64,000 nt of DNA from Shewanella sediminis HAW-EB3 (GTDB lineage Bacteria > Pseudomonadota > Gammaproteobacteria > Enterobacterales > Shewanellaceae): positions 558,001 to 622,000 of the forward strand of contig NC_009831.1 in NCBI RefSeq assembly GCF_000018025.1, given 5' to 3'. Position numbers and translations under genes: made by a program. Shown here in pieces: positions 9,971-18,891 of the stretch (positions are counted from its first letter, which is position 1; every line of letters starts with the position of its first letter). The notes below the pieces were generated by a model. The model was not told the DNA's origin. It did no database searches and saw only the letters and a list, made by a program, of their open reading frames with translations.

Positions 9971-10426
9971 ATGCAGTGGAGCGTTCTGACATTTAATGAG
10001 CTTTCGGTAGATGAGTTGTATGAGTTATTAAAGCTTAGGGTCGATATTTTTGTGGTTGAGCAAAACTGCCCTTATCCGGAATTAGATGAAAAAGACCGCC
10101 ATAATGAAACCCGTCACCTGCTTGGGCGAAATGATGCGGGAGAGATTGTGGCTTATGCACGATTACTCGCACCAGGAGTCAGTTATGCCGATGCCAGTAT
10201 CGGACGTGTGGTGGTAGCCGAGCAAGCCAGAGGCGGTGGAGTCGCGCACTCATTGATGACACAAGCCATCGGGCTGACAAAGAGATGCTGGCCCGATCAA
10301 AATATTCAATTAGGCGGACAGGAATACCTTAAGGCTTTCTATCAAAAGTTGGGCTTTGAGCCCGTCTCTGAAGTTTATCTGGAAGATGGGATCCCGCATC
10401 TGGATATGTTATATCGTCGTTCTTGA
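9971..10426 (+). CDS. elaA: GNAT-family N-acetyltransferase, ElaA-like
   Basis: This 151-residue protein closely follows the ElaA pattern: ELYELLKLRVDIFVVEQNCPYPELDEKD near the N-terminus, then IGRVVVAEQARGGGVAHSLM (acetyl-CoA-binding motif A), GGQEYLKAFYQKLGFEPVSE and a final EDGIPHLDML. A start at 9971 is preceded by AGAGGAG. The substrate is not known. A hairpin terminator follows at once, so the gene is a single transcription unit. Confidence 0.88.
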   Translation: MQWSVLTFNELSVDELYELLKLRVDIFVVEQNCPYPELDEKDRHNETRHLLGRNDAGEIVAYARLLAPGVSYADASIGRVVVAEQARGGGVAHSLMTQAIGLTKRCWPDQNIQLGGQEYLKAFYQKLGFEPVSEVYLEDGIPHLDMLYRRS

Positions 10427-10442
10427 GTTGCCGGAATAAATA

Positions 10443-10468
10443 AAAGGAGCACTTTTCAGCGCTCCTTT
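10443..10468 (+). terminator. Hairpin terminator after elaA
   Basis: The arms AAAGGAGC (10443-10450) and GCTCCTTT (10461-10468) are perfectly complementary. The T run is short. It lies 16 bases after the elaA stop codon. Confidence 0.7.
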
Positions 10469-10498
10469 CTGAGTAATAATCTAACAACTTCGTTGAGA

Positions 10499-10744
10499 TT
10501 AATCCCTTAGTTGGACATCTGTCCTGTAATCCACTTCACCATGGCTACTTATCGTTGCCAGATGATTTTGTTGAGAGATCACAGCCAAAGGTCCTGAATG
10601 CATATGGCGAACAAACAACAGCCGATAGCCAAATCGGTGCAGGTTATAGAGAGCAATTTTTTGCTCTGCAGTCATAGAGTCCCAATGGACGTCATGATGC
10701 AGATCTGTCTCTCTTCTGTCTTTCAGTTGTTGTGCTATTTGCAT
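10499..10744 (-). CDS. Small conserved-type hypothetical protein
   Basis: This 81-residue polar protein (MTAEQKIALYNLHRFGYRLLFVRHM in the middle) has no signal peptide or membrane segment. Composition and codon use look like real coding sequence, and the segment around YNLHRFGYRLLFVR resembles a small Shewanella protein of unknown role. It lies alone between elaA and the repeat region and ends 73 bases from the elaA stop. No function can be offered. Confidence 0.6.
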   Translation of the reverse strand: MQIAQQLKDRRETDLHHDVHWDSMTAEQKIALYNLHRFGYRLLFVRHMHSGPLAVISQQNHLATISSHGEVDYRTDVQLRD

Positions 10745-10970
10745 AATTATTATCTTTACGTATGCAGGCCGATGCGCCTGTTTTCTTCACTGCCCAGATG
10801 GGAAATGTGAGTTTGCCAAACTTGTACAAACTCAGAATGGGTGCACTTTAGCAAAAAAAACTGAATAAAAATTGAACCAGATCAAATTCTACTCATTTGT
10901 GAGTAGTAGATGTAAAAACATGAGAACTTGTTCACAATTCATCGTTTTTTTCTTTATTAGTGAGTGTTAA

Positions 10971-11143
10971 CCTTTGAGGCAAGTTGAAATCTATATGTTT
11001 ATGGCTGTGGATGCATGATACAGATTATTGCTTGTTCTTCAGTTGGGAGTGGTAGCCTTTGAACCAGGTTGAAACCTATATGTTTATGGCTGTGGATGCA
11101 TGATGCAGATTATTGCTTGTTCTTTAGTAGGGAGTGTCAGCCT
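10971..11143 (+). repeat. 85-bp tandem duplication of the radical SAM gene leader
   Basis: Two near-identical 85-bp units start at 10971 and 11056, each opening with CCTTTGA. A third, partial unit begins at 11141 and runs into the coding sequence. The period is exactly 85 bases, which is not a multiple of three. Each unit carries a G-rich ribosome-site-like run just before its CCTTTGA, so two decoy copies of the start region sit upstream of the real one. The rest of the stretch from 10745 has no gene. Confidence 0.85.
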
Positions 11144-12025
11144 TTGAACTATATTGAGCCTTTGTTTCGTCCTCCATCGGAATGGAAGTCACTTATTCTG
11201 CAGGTGACTAACGGTTGTAGTTGGAATCGTTGCACCTTTTGTGACATGTATACCGCGCCGCAGAAACGCTTCAGGGCGCAGAAGCTGGATAAGATTGCTG
11301 CGGATATTATTGCGGTTGCAGAAACTGGTCGCTCGGTTCATCGGGTGTTTCTCGCCGATGGCGATGCGATGAGCTTGCCCTTCGACAGACTAGAGGCCAT
11401 CTGCTTGTTGATCCGTGAGCACCTGCCCGACGTCACCCGGATCAGCAGTTACTGTCTGCCAAGAAACCTCAAGAATAAGACCTCTGAAGAGTTGTCCCGT
11501 TTAAAGGCACTCGGCTTATCCCTGCTCTATATCGGTTGCGAGAGTGGTGATGATGAGGTGCTGCGACGGATCGAAAAAGGTGAAAGTTTTGACTCGTCAC
11601 TGGCCGCACTGAAAAAGATAAAGGCGGCAGGCATTAAATCTTCGGTGATGATTTTAAATGGACTCGGTGGCACCGAGTTATCAACGCAACATGCTATCAA
11701 CTCGGCTAAGTTAATGAATGCGTCTCAGCCTGAGTACCTCTCTACTCTGGTGGTTACGCTACCTCTGGGGACAGAGCGTATGGATGCGAGTTTCGATGGA
11801 CATTTTCAGCTGCCGGATCAACATGGTTTATTCGTCGAAATGCACACTCTATTGAAGCATCTCGAGCTGGATAAAACGATTTTTCGCTCGGACCACGCTT
11901 CAAATTACCTCGTGTTGAAAGGGACTTTAGGTAAAGACAAGGAGAAGTTAATAGCTCAAGTGGAACAGGCCATGACCAAGCCGCAGTCGAGCGGTTTAAG
12001 ACAGGAGTGGCAGCGGGGGCTTTAG
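11144..12025 (+). CDS. Radical SAM protein
   Basis: This 293-residue radical SAM enzyme binds its [4Fe-4S] cluster with NGCSWNRCTFCDMY. The spacing is CX4CX2C rather than the textbook CX3CX2C, a form I associate with this subfamily. TTG at 11144 is preferred as start because GGAGTG lies 7 bases upstream and family homology begins there (NYIEPLFRPPSEWKSLILQVT). An in-frame ATG at 11069 falls inside the leader duplication and would add 25 unrelated residues. Later motifs include FLADGDAM and LYIGCESGDDEVLRRIEKG. The substrate is unknown. Confidence 0.88.
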   Translation: MNYIEPLFRPPSEWKSLILQVTNGCSWNRCTFCDMYTAPQKRFRAQKLDKIAADIIAVAETGRSVHRVFLADGDAMSLPFDRLEAICLLIREHLPDVTRISSYCLPRNLKNKTSEELSRLKALGLSLLYIGCESGDDEVLRRIEKGESFDSSLAALKKIKAAGIKSSVMILNGLGGTELSTQHAINSAKLMNASQPEYLSTLVVTLPLGTERMDASFDGHFQLPDQHGLFVEMHTLLKHLELDKTIFRSDHASNYLVLKGTLGKDKEKLIAQVEQAMTKPQSSGLRQEWQRGL

Positions 12026-12037
12026 CCCTCACTTTAA

Positions 12038-12066
12038 ATCTTGCCCTGAACTTTTTAGGGCAAGAT
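12038..12066. terminator. Hairpin between convergent genes
   Basis: The arms ATCTTGCCCT (12038-12047) and AGGGCAAGAT (12057-12066) are perfectly complementary around a T-rich loop. It separates the radical SAM gene from the convergent mscS-type gene. Confidence 0.75.
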
Positions 12067-12087
12067 CCAGCGGAAAAACAGAATTAG

Positions 12088-12921
12088 CTACCTCTCTATA
12101 TGAACTTCTCTTACCGGGCATGGGATCTCGATTCCGGCTGAGTGAAGCGCCTTATATATGGCTAAGTTAGTTTGGTATTTATTTTGGTAATAGCGTTCGG
12201 TGGGGACCCAATATCGAATACCTATCTCGATGCCGACAGTGTTAAAACCGTTAATACCTATGTGAGCAGGTTTGTCTTGATTGACCTGTGGGCTCTCTGC
12301 CAGTATTTTTGTGGTGAGTTCGATAACGGCTTCGGGATCTGATTGATAGTTAATGTTGAATTTGGTCTCTACCAGCTTATTTGCAAAGGAGTTATGCAGT
12401 ATCTCTCCGACAATATGTTTATTGGGAATACTGATCTGCTCTCCCTCCTCGTTAGTCAGCACCGTTAAACCCAAGTGGATATCTTGTACTACACCGGTTA
12501 CCTCTTTAACTGTGATGGTATTACCGATAATAAAGGGACGGGTAACTATGATGGTAATGCCGGCGGCATAGTTAGAGAGCATCCCTTGAATAGCGAGCCC
12601 GGCACCCAATGAGGCCGCACCGATGGCTGCGATCATAGGGGTGACGCTTATCCCAAGCTTTCCCAGTGCAATGATGGCGACCATGACAACGATAATAATG
12701 CGTACTAAGTTGCTGACAAAATTGCTTAGGGTGATGTCGATATTGTGTTTTTCGAACTGTCTTGTGACCAGTTTAGCGACCTTGGAGGCGAGCCATAGGC
12801 CGATAAGAAAAATCAATAGTGCACCCACAAGGCGAAAACTGTATTGAACCAAAAACTCAGTGATCAGCGTATAGACATTTTGTAGTTGCTCAAGCTCTTG
12901 TGCGAGTTGATCTTCCTTCAT
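12088..12921 (-). CDS. Small-conductance mechanosensitive channel, MscS family
   Basis: This 277-residue protein matches the length of E. coli MscS (286). Three membrane helices occupy about residues 20-125, and the third has the Gly/Ala-rich pore pattern (AAIGAASLGAGLAIQGMLSN). A beta domain (GNTITVKEVTGVVQDIHLGLTVL, then NKHIVGEILHN) and a C-terminal alpha/beta domain follow. It would release osmolytes during hypo-osmotic shock. Confidence 0.93.
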   Translation of the reverse strand: MKEDQLAQELEQLQNVYTLITEFLVQYSFRLVGALLIFLIGLWLASKVAKLVTRQFEKHNIDITLSNFVSNLVRIIIVVMVAIIALGKLGISVTPMIAAIGAASLGAGLAIQGMLSNYAAGITIIVTRPFIIGNTITVKEVTGVVQDIHLGLTVLTNEEGEQISIPNKHIVGEILHNSFANKLVETKFNINYQSDPEAVIELTTKILAESPQVNQDKPAHIGINGFNTVGIEIGIRYWVPTERYYQNKYQTNLAIYKALHSAGIEIPCPVREVHIER

Positions 12922-13152
12922 GGTATAGACCTTTAAATAACATCACTTCAATAGTGAATAAGCTGAAATTAGGTTAAATAGATTACTGAATTTTAGATAC
13001 ATTATGTAGTCATTTTGATGCTGGTTTCTCGTGTTCATTGGTTAGCGTTGATACTAGGTGAAGTGGATCATGAATTGCCCATAATTTTAATGTGGTTTTA
13101 AGCGGACTAAGTTAATGTTTAATGAACTCAAGACCTAGCTAGGAATAAAAGC

Positions 13153-13617
13153 ATGCGAACCCTGTTATTCGTTATATGTACTCTGTTGACCAGCTTTGCT
13201 CAGGCATCATCTTACGCTGAAGGCGATCTGGTTTCTCAGATACAACTTCAGGACCAGTTTGAAAATGAGATCACCGTCTCTGAAGGAACCCAGACCCTGC
13301 TTTTTAGTCGTAACATGAAAGGCGGAGATATCATCAAAGAGGCACTTGAGGTGCTGACGGCAGAGCAAAAACAAGCATCAGATAAGCTGGTTTATGTCGC
13401 TGACATAAGTGGCATGCCCTCCTTGATTGCTAAGTTTGTCGCTATTCCTCAAATGAAAGATCTTCCGTTTTCCATGGCACTGGACAGAGAGGGAGAAACG
13501 ACGCGTTTGTTGCCTTCCGAAAAAGATCAGGCAACCTTGATCAAGTTAGATCATTTAAAGGTAATGAGTGTGAGTACCTTCGATTCCAGTGCAGCACTCA
13601 TTAAGGCATTGAGATAG
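13153..13617 (+). CDS. Secreted hypothetical protein
   Basis: This 154-residue protein has a clear signal peptide (cleavage probably after FAQA) and a mature domain with no cysteine. The order DLVSQIQLQDQFENEITVSEGTQTLLFSRNMKGGDIIKEAL faintly recalls YtfJ-type or thioredoxin-fold periplasmic proteins, but no redox motif is present. It is followed directly by a strong terminator and appears monocistronic. The function is unknown. Confidence 0.75.
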   Translation: MRTLLFVICTLLTSFAQASSYAEGDLVSQIQLQDQFENEITVSEGTQTLLFSRNMKGGDIIKEALEVLTAEQKQASDKLVYVADISGMPSLIAKFVAIPQMKDLPFSMALDREGETTRLLPSEKDQATLIKLDHLKVMSVSTFDSSAALIKALR

Positions 13618-13645
13618 AGGACTCTCTATCTCGTTAAACAGATAT

Positions 13646-13673
13646 AAAAAATGGGCTTAATTGCCCATTTTTT
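13646..13673. terminator. Bidirectional Rho-independent terminator
   Basis: A run of six A, the stem ATGGGC / GCCCAT and a run of six T form a strong hairpin between the secreted-protein gene and the convergent YdcH-like gene. Confidence 0.88.
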
Positions 13674-13697
13674 GTTTACTAACTCAAACTGTGTGCG

Positions 13698-13919
13698 CTA
13701 AATCATCTGTGGTGTATTCTTTAAAATTGTATGTATCTCTTCCTTAAGATGAAGCTTCTTTCTCTTGAGCTCATGGACCTCATTGGTAAAGCCACTGGAA
13801 CTATGTTGCTCTAACTCCTTAATTTCATCATCCAACGCATTATGCTTGTTAAACTTCTTCAGGAAGTGCGTGTCTTCGGACTTTAGTTTAGTGATGAGCT
13901 CTCTGTATTCTGGAAACAT
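13698..13919 (-). CDS. YdcH-family (DUF465) small coiled-coil protein
   Basis: This 73-residue, highly charged helical protein (MFPEYRELITKLKSEDTHF at the start, KRKKLHLKEEI near the end) has the size and pattern of the YdcH/DUF465 family. Start at 13919 is chosen because AAGGAGGAG lies just upstream. An in-frame ATG 66 bases earlier would add an unrelated Asn/Lys-rich leader. The function of the family is unknown. Confidence 0.85.
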   Translation of the reverse strand: MFPEYRELITKLKSEDTHFLKKFNKHNALDDEIKELEQHSSSGFTNEVHELKRKKLHLKEEIHTILKNTPQMI

Positions 13920-14327
13920 AGTGGTGATCTCCTCCTTCTTTTTTATTTTGTTTATATCTAAATTAGCGCGATTTGTGACCGCCAAATGTGATAGCGGTCA
14001 ACAATTGATAACTCGTCATAAATATCTGCTTGAGGGGAAGAGGCTGAAGTGCGATCTCTGGCTATCCGATGGTGGTAAAGATAATGGCAGGTATAACTCC
14101 TTATTTTTTAAAGCCACCTATACTGGTACTGAACCAATATATCTCGATCTGTGTCTGTGAGTGACGCAGTTTGTTAATGCAGATGAATCGTTTTAGTAAC
14201 TGCATTACATCAAAACATTTACCTGCTGCCCAATAAAGTGTGATCGAGCTAACCTTTTTGGCTTCGATACTAGGTTAAAGTCGCAAACAGAAGAATTTTA
14301 TTATCAAAATTGAAAGGGGTTTTCATA
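13920..14327. other. Divergent intergenic region between the ydcH-like gene and udp
   Basis: The stretch has no convincing gene. A small inverted repeat, GACCGC (13977-13982) with GCGGTC (13994-13999), lies upstream of the ydcH-like gene and could be an operator or hairpin. A TGTGATC half-site resembling a CRP site occurs near 14239 before udp, but no good second half follows. Confidence 0.4.
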
Positions 14328-15086
14328 ATGTCAGATGTATTTCACTTGGGATTGACCAAAAAAATGTTGGATGGGGCTAACTTGGCGATTGTGCCTGGTG
14401 ATCCAGAGCGTGTTAAGAGAATTGCCGAGTTGATGGAAGGCGCTACATTCCTGGCCAGTCATCGTGAATATACTAGCTACCTTGCCTATATCGACGGCAA
14501 AGCTGTAGTGGTATGTTCTACCGGTATTGGTGGACCATCGACCTCTATCGCAGTTGAAGAGTTAGCTCAGCTAGGTGTGACAACCTTCCTGCGTGTGGGT
14601 ACGACCGGCGCTATCCAGCCTCAAGTGAATGTTGGTGATGTTATCGTAACTCAAGCATCGGTTCGTCTCGATGGCGCGAGTCTGCACTTTGCTCCTATGG
14701 AGTATCCAGCCGTTGCTAACTTCGAATGTACTACAGCTATGGTCGAAGCAACCCGTGATGCAGGCCTGGAGCCGCACATCGGTATTACAGCCTCTTCAGA
14801 TACCTTCTATCCTGGTCAAGATCGTTACGATACCGTCTCTGGTCGAGTAACGCGTCAGTATAGAGGAATGATGCAAGAGTGGCAGGACCTTGGCGTGCTT
14901 AACTATGAGATGGAATCTTCGACGCTATTTACCATGTGTGCTTCGCAAGGTTGGCGTGCGGCATGTGTTGCGGGTGTGATTGTAAACCGTACACAGCAAG
15001 AGATCCCTGATGAAGCTACGATGAAGAAAACTGAAGTGAGTGCAGTTTCTATCGTCGTTGCAGCAGCGAAGAAGTTACTGGCTTAA
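14328..15086 (+). CDS. udp: Uridine phosphorylase
   Basis: The product splits uridine with phosphate into uracil and ribose 1-phosphate in pyrimidine salvage. The 252-residue length matches E. coli Udp (253). The start MSDVFHLGL, phosphate-binding [45 protein letters not shown] and the nucleoside-binding end [13 protein letters not shown] are all typical. ATG 14328 is preceded by AAAGGGG at 14312. The Tsx-like nucleoside porin gene lies just downstream, in convergent orientation, a sensible functional pairing. Confidence 0.95.
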   Translation: MSDVFHLGLTKKMLDGANLAIVPGDPERVKRIAELMEGATFLASHREYTSYLAYIDGKAVVVCSTGIGGPSTSIAVEELAQLGVTTFLRVGTTGAIQPQVNVGDVIVTQASVRLDGASLHFAPMEYPAVANFECTTAMVEATRDAGLEPHIGITASSDTFYPGQDRYDTVSGRVTRQYRGMMQEWQDLGVLNYEMESSTLFTMCASQGWRAACVAGVIVNRTQQEIPDEATMKKTEVSAVSIVVAAAKKLLA

Positions 15087-15138
15087 ATCCTCTGAGTTGA
15101 GCTTTCCTGCAGTTAGCTCATTGATGGTTTAAGTTAAT

Positions 15139-15164
15139 AAAAAGGCGCCTTAGGCGCCTTTTTT
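15139..15164. terminator. Rho-independent terminator after udp
   Basis: The stem AAAGGCGCC / GGCGCCTTT is followed by T residues, 50-75 bases after the udp stop. It may also serve the convergent porin gene. Confidence 0.88.
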
Positions 15165-15218
15165 GATCTGACTTCTCAATCAGGACTGATGGATAAAACT
15201 AGTGATCCATAAACTCGC

Positions 15219-15971
15219 TTAGAAGTGATATTTAGCTATAACCGAGTAGGTGTTTTGATCGACACCTTTGACACCGTACTTGTTCTTCCAGTAATCATAC
15301 TCGACACCGACAAGGAATTTGTTTTTCTCGTGGCTTCCGAAGATGACCGCGCCCAGGTCATATTTCAGCTGAGGATTGAAGTGAAAGTTCTCTTCATAGC
15401 CTTGGTTATCGGCAGAGAATACCCAGTCAAAGAAACCATCGAATACTATGTTCGAGTTGCCAACGGGAAAGTCCATTCTAAAGGCGGGAGTTATCTGCCA
15501 ACCGTCGCTGATATTGCCACTGCTGATGGCTTCACGTCGATAGGTATTGAGTTGAAAATAGCTAAAGTAAGGGATAGCTATGTCCATGCCAAGACCATAT
15601 AGGAAGCTCTTAACCGGTCCTTCACCCTCTTCGAAGGTCATGGCCAGAGACAGGTCGGTGACCGGGCCAAAGCCGATCTCTTTACCGGAAATTTTACCGG
15701 CACTCAATCGAGTCGAGATTTCGCCGTAGGTCGTGCTGTCACTACTGACGTTCGAACCGTTGAAATAGATCAGATCCTGAAACGCAAACCAGTCACCATA
15801 TTGCCATGCGCCGGCAGTTTCGAAGGTGAAAGTGGTTTGCTTATCGGAAGGCGCTAGATCGTAATTATCGCCGTATAACGCGGTCACGCTGGCATCCCAC
15901 CAGTGGATCATATCATCGGCCATCGCCTGTGGTGCGGCGAAAAGCGCGAGTAAAAGCCATTTTTTGTTCAT
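15219..15971 (-). CDS. Tsx/OmpK-family nucleoside-specific outer-membrane channel
   Basis: This 250-residue protein begins with a signal peptide (MNKKWLLLALFAAPQAMA) and continues as an aromatic-rich beta barrel that ends in Phe (SVIAKYHF), the outer-membrane targeting signature. IHWWDASVTALYGDNYDLAPSDKQTTFTFE and the FQDLIYF and YFQLNTYRR segments match Tsx/OmpK porins. It should let nucleosides cross the outer membrane, in keeping with the neighbouring uridine phosphorylase. Confidence 0.88.
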   Translation of the reverse strand: MNKKWLLLALFAAPQAMADDMIHWWDASVTALYGDNYDLAPSDKQTTFTFETAGAWQYGDWFAFQDLIYFNGSNVSSDSTTYGEISTRLSAGKISGKEIGFGPVTDLSLAMTFEEGEGPVKSFLYGLGMDIAIPYFSYFQLNTYRREAISSGNISDGWQITPAFRMDFPVGNSNIVFDGFFDWVFSADNQGYEENFHFNPQLKYDLGAVIFGSHEKNKFLVGVEYDYWKNKYGVKGVDQNTYSVIAKYHF

Positions 15972-16309
15972 CTCATTACCTTTTTATTAATGCAGCCACC
16001 GGGCCGCTATCTATGACAATCTTTGCACTCTGAGATGCATTTATTGATTGTTGAAAAACATCGATCGCCAAGGGTACGGCGAAGCTAAATTGAGATGGCT
16101 GCTGAGCATCCACCTCATAGGGCGGAGAATATATTCATAAAGGCACTATTGTTCAAAGGGTTTGTTGCTGTTTTGGGATAAATCGGCATAAATGTCTGCT
16201 TCAATTAGGTTTTAAAATGTTCAGGAGTTGAATTTTGACATATTATGTCGCGAAGGGCTGAAACAACTGATATAGTGTTTTGACGGATACTCACATTTCA
16301 GGGGGAAAT
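15972..16309. other. Divergent intergenic region, no gene seen
   Basis: This spacer separates the porin gene from the NfeD-type gene and should carry both promoters. No extended open frame or strong hairpin was noticed. Confidence 0.45.
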
Positions 16310-16783
16310 ATGGAGTTATCAAATCCCATCATTATCTGGGGCTGCATTGGACTGGCATTGATGCTGGCTGAGATCATTATTCCCGGGGGAATCGTCATCT
16401 TGCTCGGTGGTGCTTGTCTGGTTGTCGCATCGGCACTGGCTGTTGGGTTAGTCGAAGGAATAGTGCAAAGCCTCACACTCTGGTTTATCGTTTCTATTGT
16501 CTTTTTATTAGGTTTCAGGCAGCTTACCCAAAAGCTGGTTGGCGGAGATTCTCACGTTGATAATACCGATGAGGAACTCGATATCTATAATCAGACTGCC
16601 GTCGTTAAAGAGACTATCGGTCCGGCGCAACATCAGGGGCGAATCGAATTTCAGGGTATCGAATGGTCGGCACTTGGCGATGGTAGCGAAATCGCTGCGG
16701 GAACTCGCGTACGTATCATCTGCCGGGATAATATCGCCTTGGTTGTCGAACCCTGCCCAGACGAAGTAAACATGAGTAATTAA
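16310..16783 (+). CDS. NfeD-family membrane protein, YbbK-like
   Basis: This 157-residue protein has two or three N-terminal hydrophobic helices (about residues 8-75) and a C-terminal OB-fold domain (TAVVKETIGPAQHQGRIEFQGIEWSALGDG), the short NfeD form. ATG 16310 has GGGGGA just upstream and is preferred to a start 30 bases earlier. NfeD proteins work with SPFH proteins, and two SPFH genes follow, as in the E. coli ybbK-qmcA pair. The role is membrane-domain organisation or quality control. Confidence 0.88.
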   Translation: MELSNPIIIWGCIGLALMLAEIIIPGGIVILLGGACLVVASALAVGLVEGIVQSLTLWFIVSIVFLLGFRQLTQKLVGGDSHVDNTDEELDIYNQTAVVKETIGPAQHQGRIEFQGIEWSALGDGSEIAAGTRVRIICRDNIALVVEPCPDEVNMSN

Positions 16784-16819
16784 ATCTGATCAATTAAGTC
16801 TGACTCAACTAGTTTAAGA

Positions 16820-16897
16820 TGAGCCCTACACTTTGGGCTCAGAGTTTAGTGCACTGTCAGTTAATAAGTGCAGTTAGTTTAAGTACAGTTAGTTTAA
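16820..16897 (+). repeat. Hairpin plus 15-bp tandem repeat before the SPFH genes
   Basis: The stem TGAGCCC / GGGCTCA (16820-16841) forms a hairpin without a strong T tract. It is followed by two tandem 15-bp units, GTGCAGTTAGTTTAA at 16868 and GTACAGTTAGTTTAA at 16883. They lie between the NfeD gene and the first SPFH gene and may attenuate or promote transcription. Confidence 0.6.
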
Positions 16898-16913
16898 GTT
16901 AAGGAAGGAATCT

Positions 16914-17861
16914 ATGTTTGTATTTACAATTTTTGTCCTGTTTATCTTTTTTATTCTCTATAAGCTGTTGTTAATTGTCCCTATGCGTGAGGTCAATGTG
17001 ATCGAACGTCTGGGTAAATTTCGGGCCGTGCTTAAGCCCGGTTTTCATTTTCTTATTCCCTTCTTCGACCGCGTGGCCTATAAGCATGAGATCCGTGAGC
17101 AGGTGCTGGATGTGCCGCCACAGAGTTGTATCTCGAAAGATAACACTCAGCTTGAGGTCGATGGTTTAGTCTATCTCAAGGTGATGGATGGCAAGCTGGC
17201 GAGCTATGGTATCGAAAATTACCGTCTCGCGGCGGTGAACCTGGCTCAAACAACCATGCGTTCAGAAATAGGTAAACTGTCCCTAAGTCAGACCTTCTCT
17301 GAGAGAGACAGTCTCAATGAGTCGATCGTACGTGAGATCGATAAAGCCTCAGACCCATGGGGAATTAAAGTACTTCGCTATGAGATAAAGAACATTACAC
17401 CGTCTCGTAAGGTGATACACACCTTAGAAAAACAGATGGAAGCCGAGCGGAGTAAGCGCGCGGAGATCACCTTAGCGAATGCAGAGAAAGCTGCGATGAT
17501 TAACCTCTCTGAGGGGGAGCGACAAGAGGCGATCAACATCTCCGAGGGACAGAAACTCAAACGCATCAACGAGGCTAAAGGTACGGCGCAAGAGATCAGT
17601 ATTATTGCTAAGGCGAAGGCAGAGGGGATGGAGCTTGTCTCAACCGCGCTGGCGTTAGACGGCGGACACGAAGCGATGAACATGCAGCTTAAGGAGCAGT
17701 TTATCGGTCAGGTAGGCAAAATACTCAATGAGGCCGAAATTTCCGTTGTTCCGGCTGAGATGGCAAAGTTGGAAGGCTTCTTCGAAGGTATGGAGCAGGT
17801 GACGCATGCTGTGAGTAGCAGTTCTACAGGCTCAAATTCAGTGAAAGGAGGTCGCTCATGA
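16914..17861 (+). CDS. SPFH/stomatin-family membrane protein, QmcA-like (first copy)
   Basis: This 315-residue protein has one N-terminal membrane helix (residues 1-22), an SPFH/band-7 domain (REVNVIERLGKFRAVLKPGFHFLIPFFDRV onward) and a long charged coiled coil (about residues 175-250, rich in E/A/K/R). E. coli QmcA is similar in length. Such proteins form large ring assemblies in the inner membrane and modulate proteases such as FtsH. The stop overlaps the next SPFH start by 4 bases, so the two are translationally coupled. Confidence 0.9.
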   Translation: MFVFTIFVLFIFFILYKLLLIVPMREVNVIERLGKFRAVLKPGFHFLIPFFDRVAYKHEIREQVLDVPPQSCISKDNTQLEVDGLVYLKVMDGKLASYGIENYRLAAVNLAQTTMRSEIGKLSLSQTFSERDSLNESIVREIDKASDPWGIKVLRYEIKNITPSRKVIHTLEKQMEAERSKRAEITLANAEKAAMINLSEGERQEAINISEGQKLKRINEAKGTAQEISIIAKAKAEGMELVSTALALDGGHEAMNMQLKEQFIGQVGKILNEAEISVVPAEMAKLEGFFEGMEQVTHAVSSSSTGSNSVKGGRS

Positions 17862-18793
17862 TTGCAGGCATAAATACAGATCTAATAGTGTTAGGTATCT
17901 GGGGGCTTATCTTTGCCTTATTTATTATTAAGTTGTTTCAATCGATTCGTTTAGTGCCGACTAAATCGGCTTATATCGTAGAGCGTCTTGGTAAATATCA
18001 TTCGACTCTGGATGCAGGTTTTCATGCCCTGGTCCCTTTTGTAGACAAGGTATCCTATATTCACGATCTTAAAGAGGAGACTATCGATGTCCCCCCTCAG
18101 GAGTGTTTCTCCAGCGATGAAGTGAATGTTGAGGTCGATGGCGTTATCTATATCTCGGTCGTGGATCCGGTTAAGGCCAGCTACGGTGTGACAGATTACC
18201 GTTATGCAGCGATACAACTGGCTCAAACCACCACTCGTTCAGTGATAGGAACTCTGGATCTTGACCGCACCTTCGAAGAGCGTGACGTGATCAGTGCCAA
18301 AGTGGTTGAAGTACTCGATCAGGCTGGCGCCATGTGGGGCATCCGTGTACATCGCTACGAGATAAAGAATATTACCCCACCGGAAACGGTGAAAAATGCC
18401 ATGGAGATGCAGGTGAATGCAGAACGTGAGCGCCGTGCACTGTTGGCGAAGAGTGAGGGGGATAAGCAGAGTAAGATCAACCGCTCCGAAGGTATCAAAG
18501 CCGAGATGATTAACCTCTCGGAGGGTGAGATGCAAAAGCGTATCAACGAAGCGGAAGGTAAGGGGGAGGAGATCTTAACCATCGCCAAGGCCACCGCCGA
18601 GTCTATCGAACTCATGGCTACCGTTATCGCCGCCCCCGGTGGTAAGAATGTGGTTCGCATGCAGCTCGGCGCTCAGTATCTTAAGCAACTGGACGGTTTG
18701 AGCAATGGTGCCAGTAGGGTGGTACTGCCAGGGAACATGATGGACTTCGATCACTGGATGGACAGCATCGGTCTGGAAGAGAGTAAGTCCTGA
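17858..18793 (+). CDS. SPFH/stomatin-family membrane protein, QmcA-like (second copy)
   Basis: This 311-residue paralogue of the preceding gene has the same plan: membrane anchor, SPFH domain (LVPTKSAYIVERLGKYHSTLDAGFHALVPFVDKV) and helical coiled coil. The matching repeats KINRSEGIKAEMINLSEGE and KRINEAEGKGEEI show common descent. The start ATG overlaps the upstream stop (ATGA). Tandem SPFH pairs may assemble as hetero-oligomers, like HflK/HflC. Confidence 0.9.
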   Translation: MIAGINTDLIVLGIWGLIFALFIIKLFQSIRLVPTKSAYIVERLGKYHSTLDAGFHALVPFVDKVSYIHDLKEETIDVPPQECFSSDEVNVEVDGVIYISVVDPVKASYGVTDYRYAAIQLAQTTTRSVIGTLDLDRTFEERDVISAKVVEVLDQAGAMWGIRVHRYEIKNITPPETVKNAMEMQVNAERERRALLAKSEGDKQSKINRSEGIKAEMINLSEGEMQKRINEAEGKGEEILTIAKATAESIELMATVIAAPGGKNVVRMQLGAQYLKQLDGLSNGASRVVLPGNMMDFDHWMDSIGLEESKS

Positions 18794-18808
18794 GAAGGAG
18801 TATAGGTT

Positions 18809-18875
18809 GAGAGCAGGCCAATCTATTTAAGGATAGAATTTAACAATTGTATTTAAGGATAGCCAGCCTGCTCTC
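18809..18875 (+). promoter_or_regulatory. 10-bp stem hairpin with internal direct repeats
   Basis: GAGAGCAGGC (18809-18818) pairs perfectly with GCCTGCTCTC (18866-18875). The 47-base loop contains two copies of TATTTAAGGATAG, at 18824 and 18850. The 3' arm ends 5 bases before the GGAG ribosome site of the gene at 18892, so the structure could affect its translation. Confidence 0.5.
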
Positions 18876-18891
18876 GAGATGGAGTTCAACA

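Noticed and set aside
11069..11143. ATG start of the radical SAM gene at 11069
   Set aside because: The extra 25 residues come from the duplicated leader; TTG at 11144 has a good ribosome site and matches where the conserved protein starts.
13765..14160. Open frame on the plus strand opposite and beyond the ydcH-like gene
   Set aside because: Its first half is the antisense of the ydcH-like gene and its second half resembles no protein.
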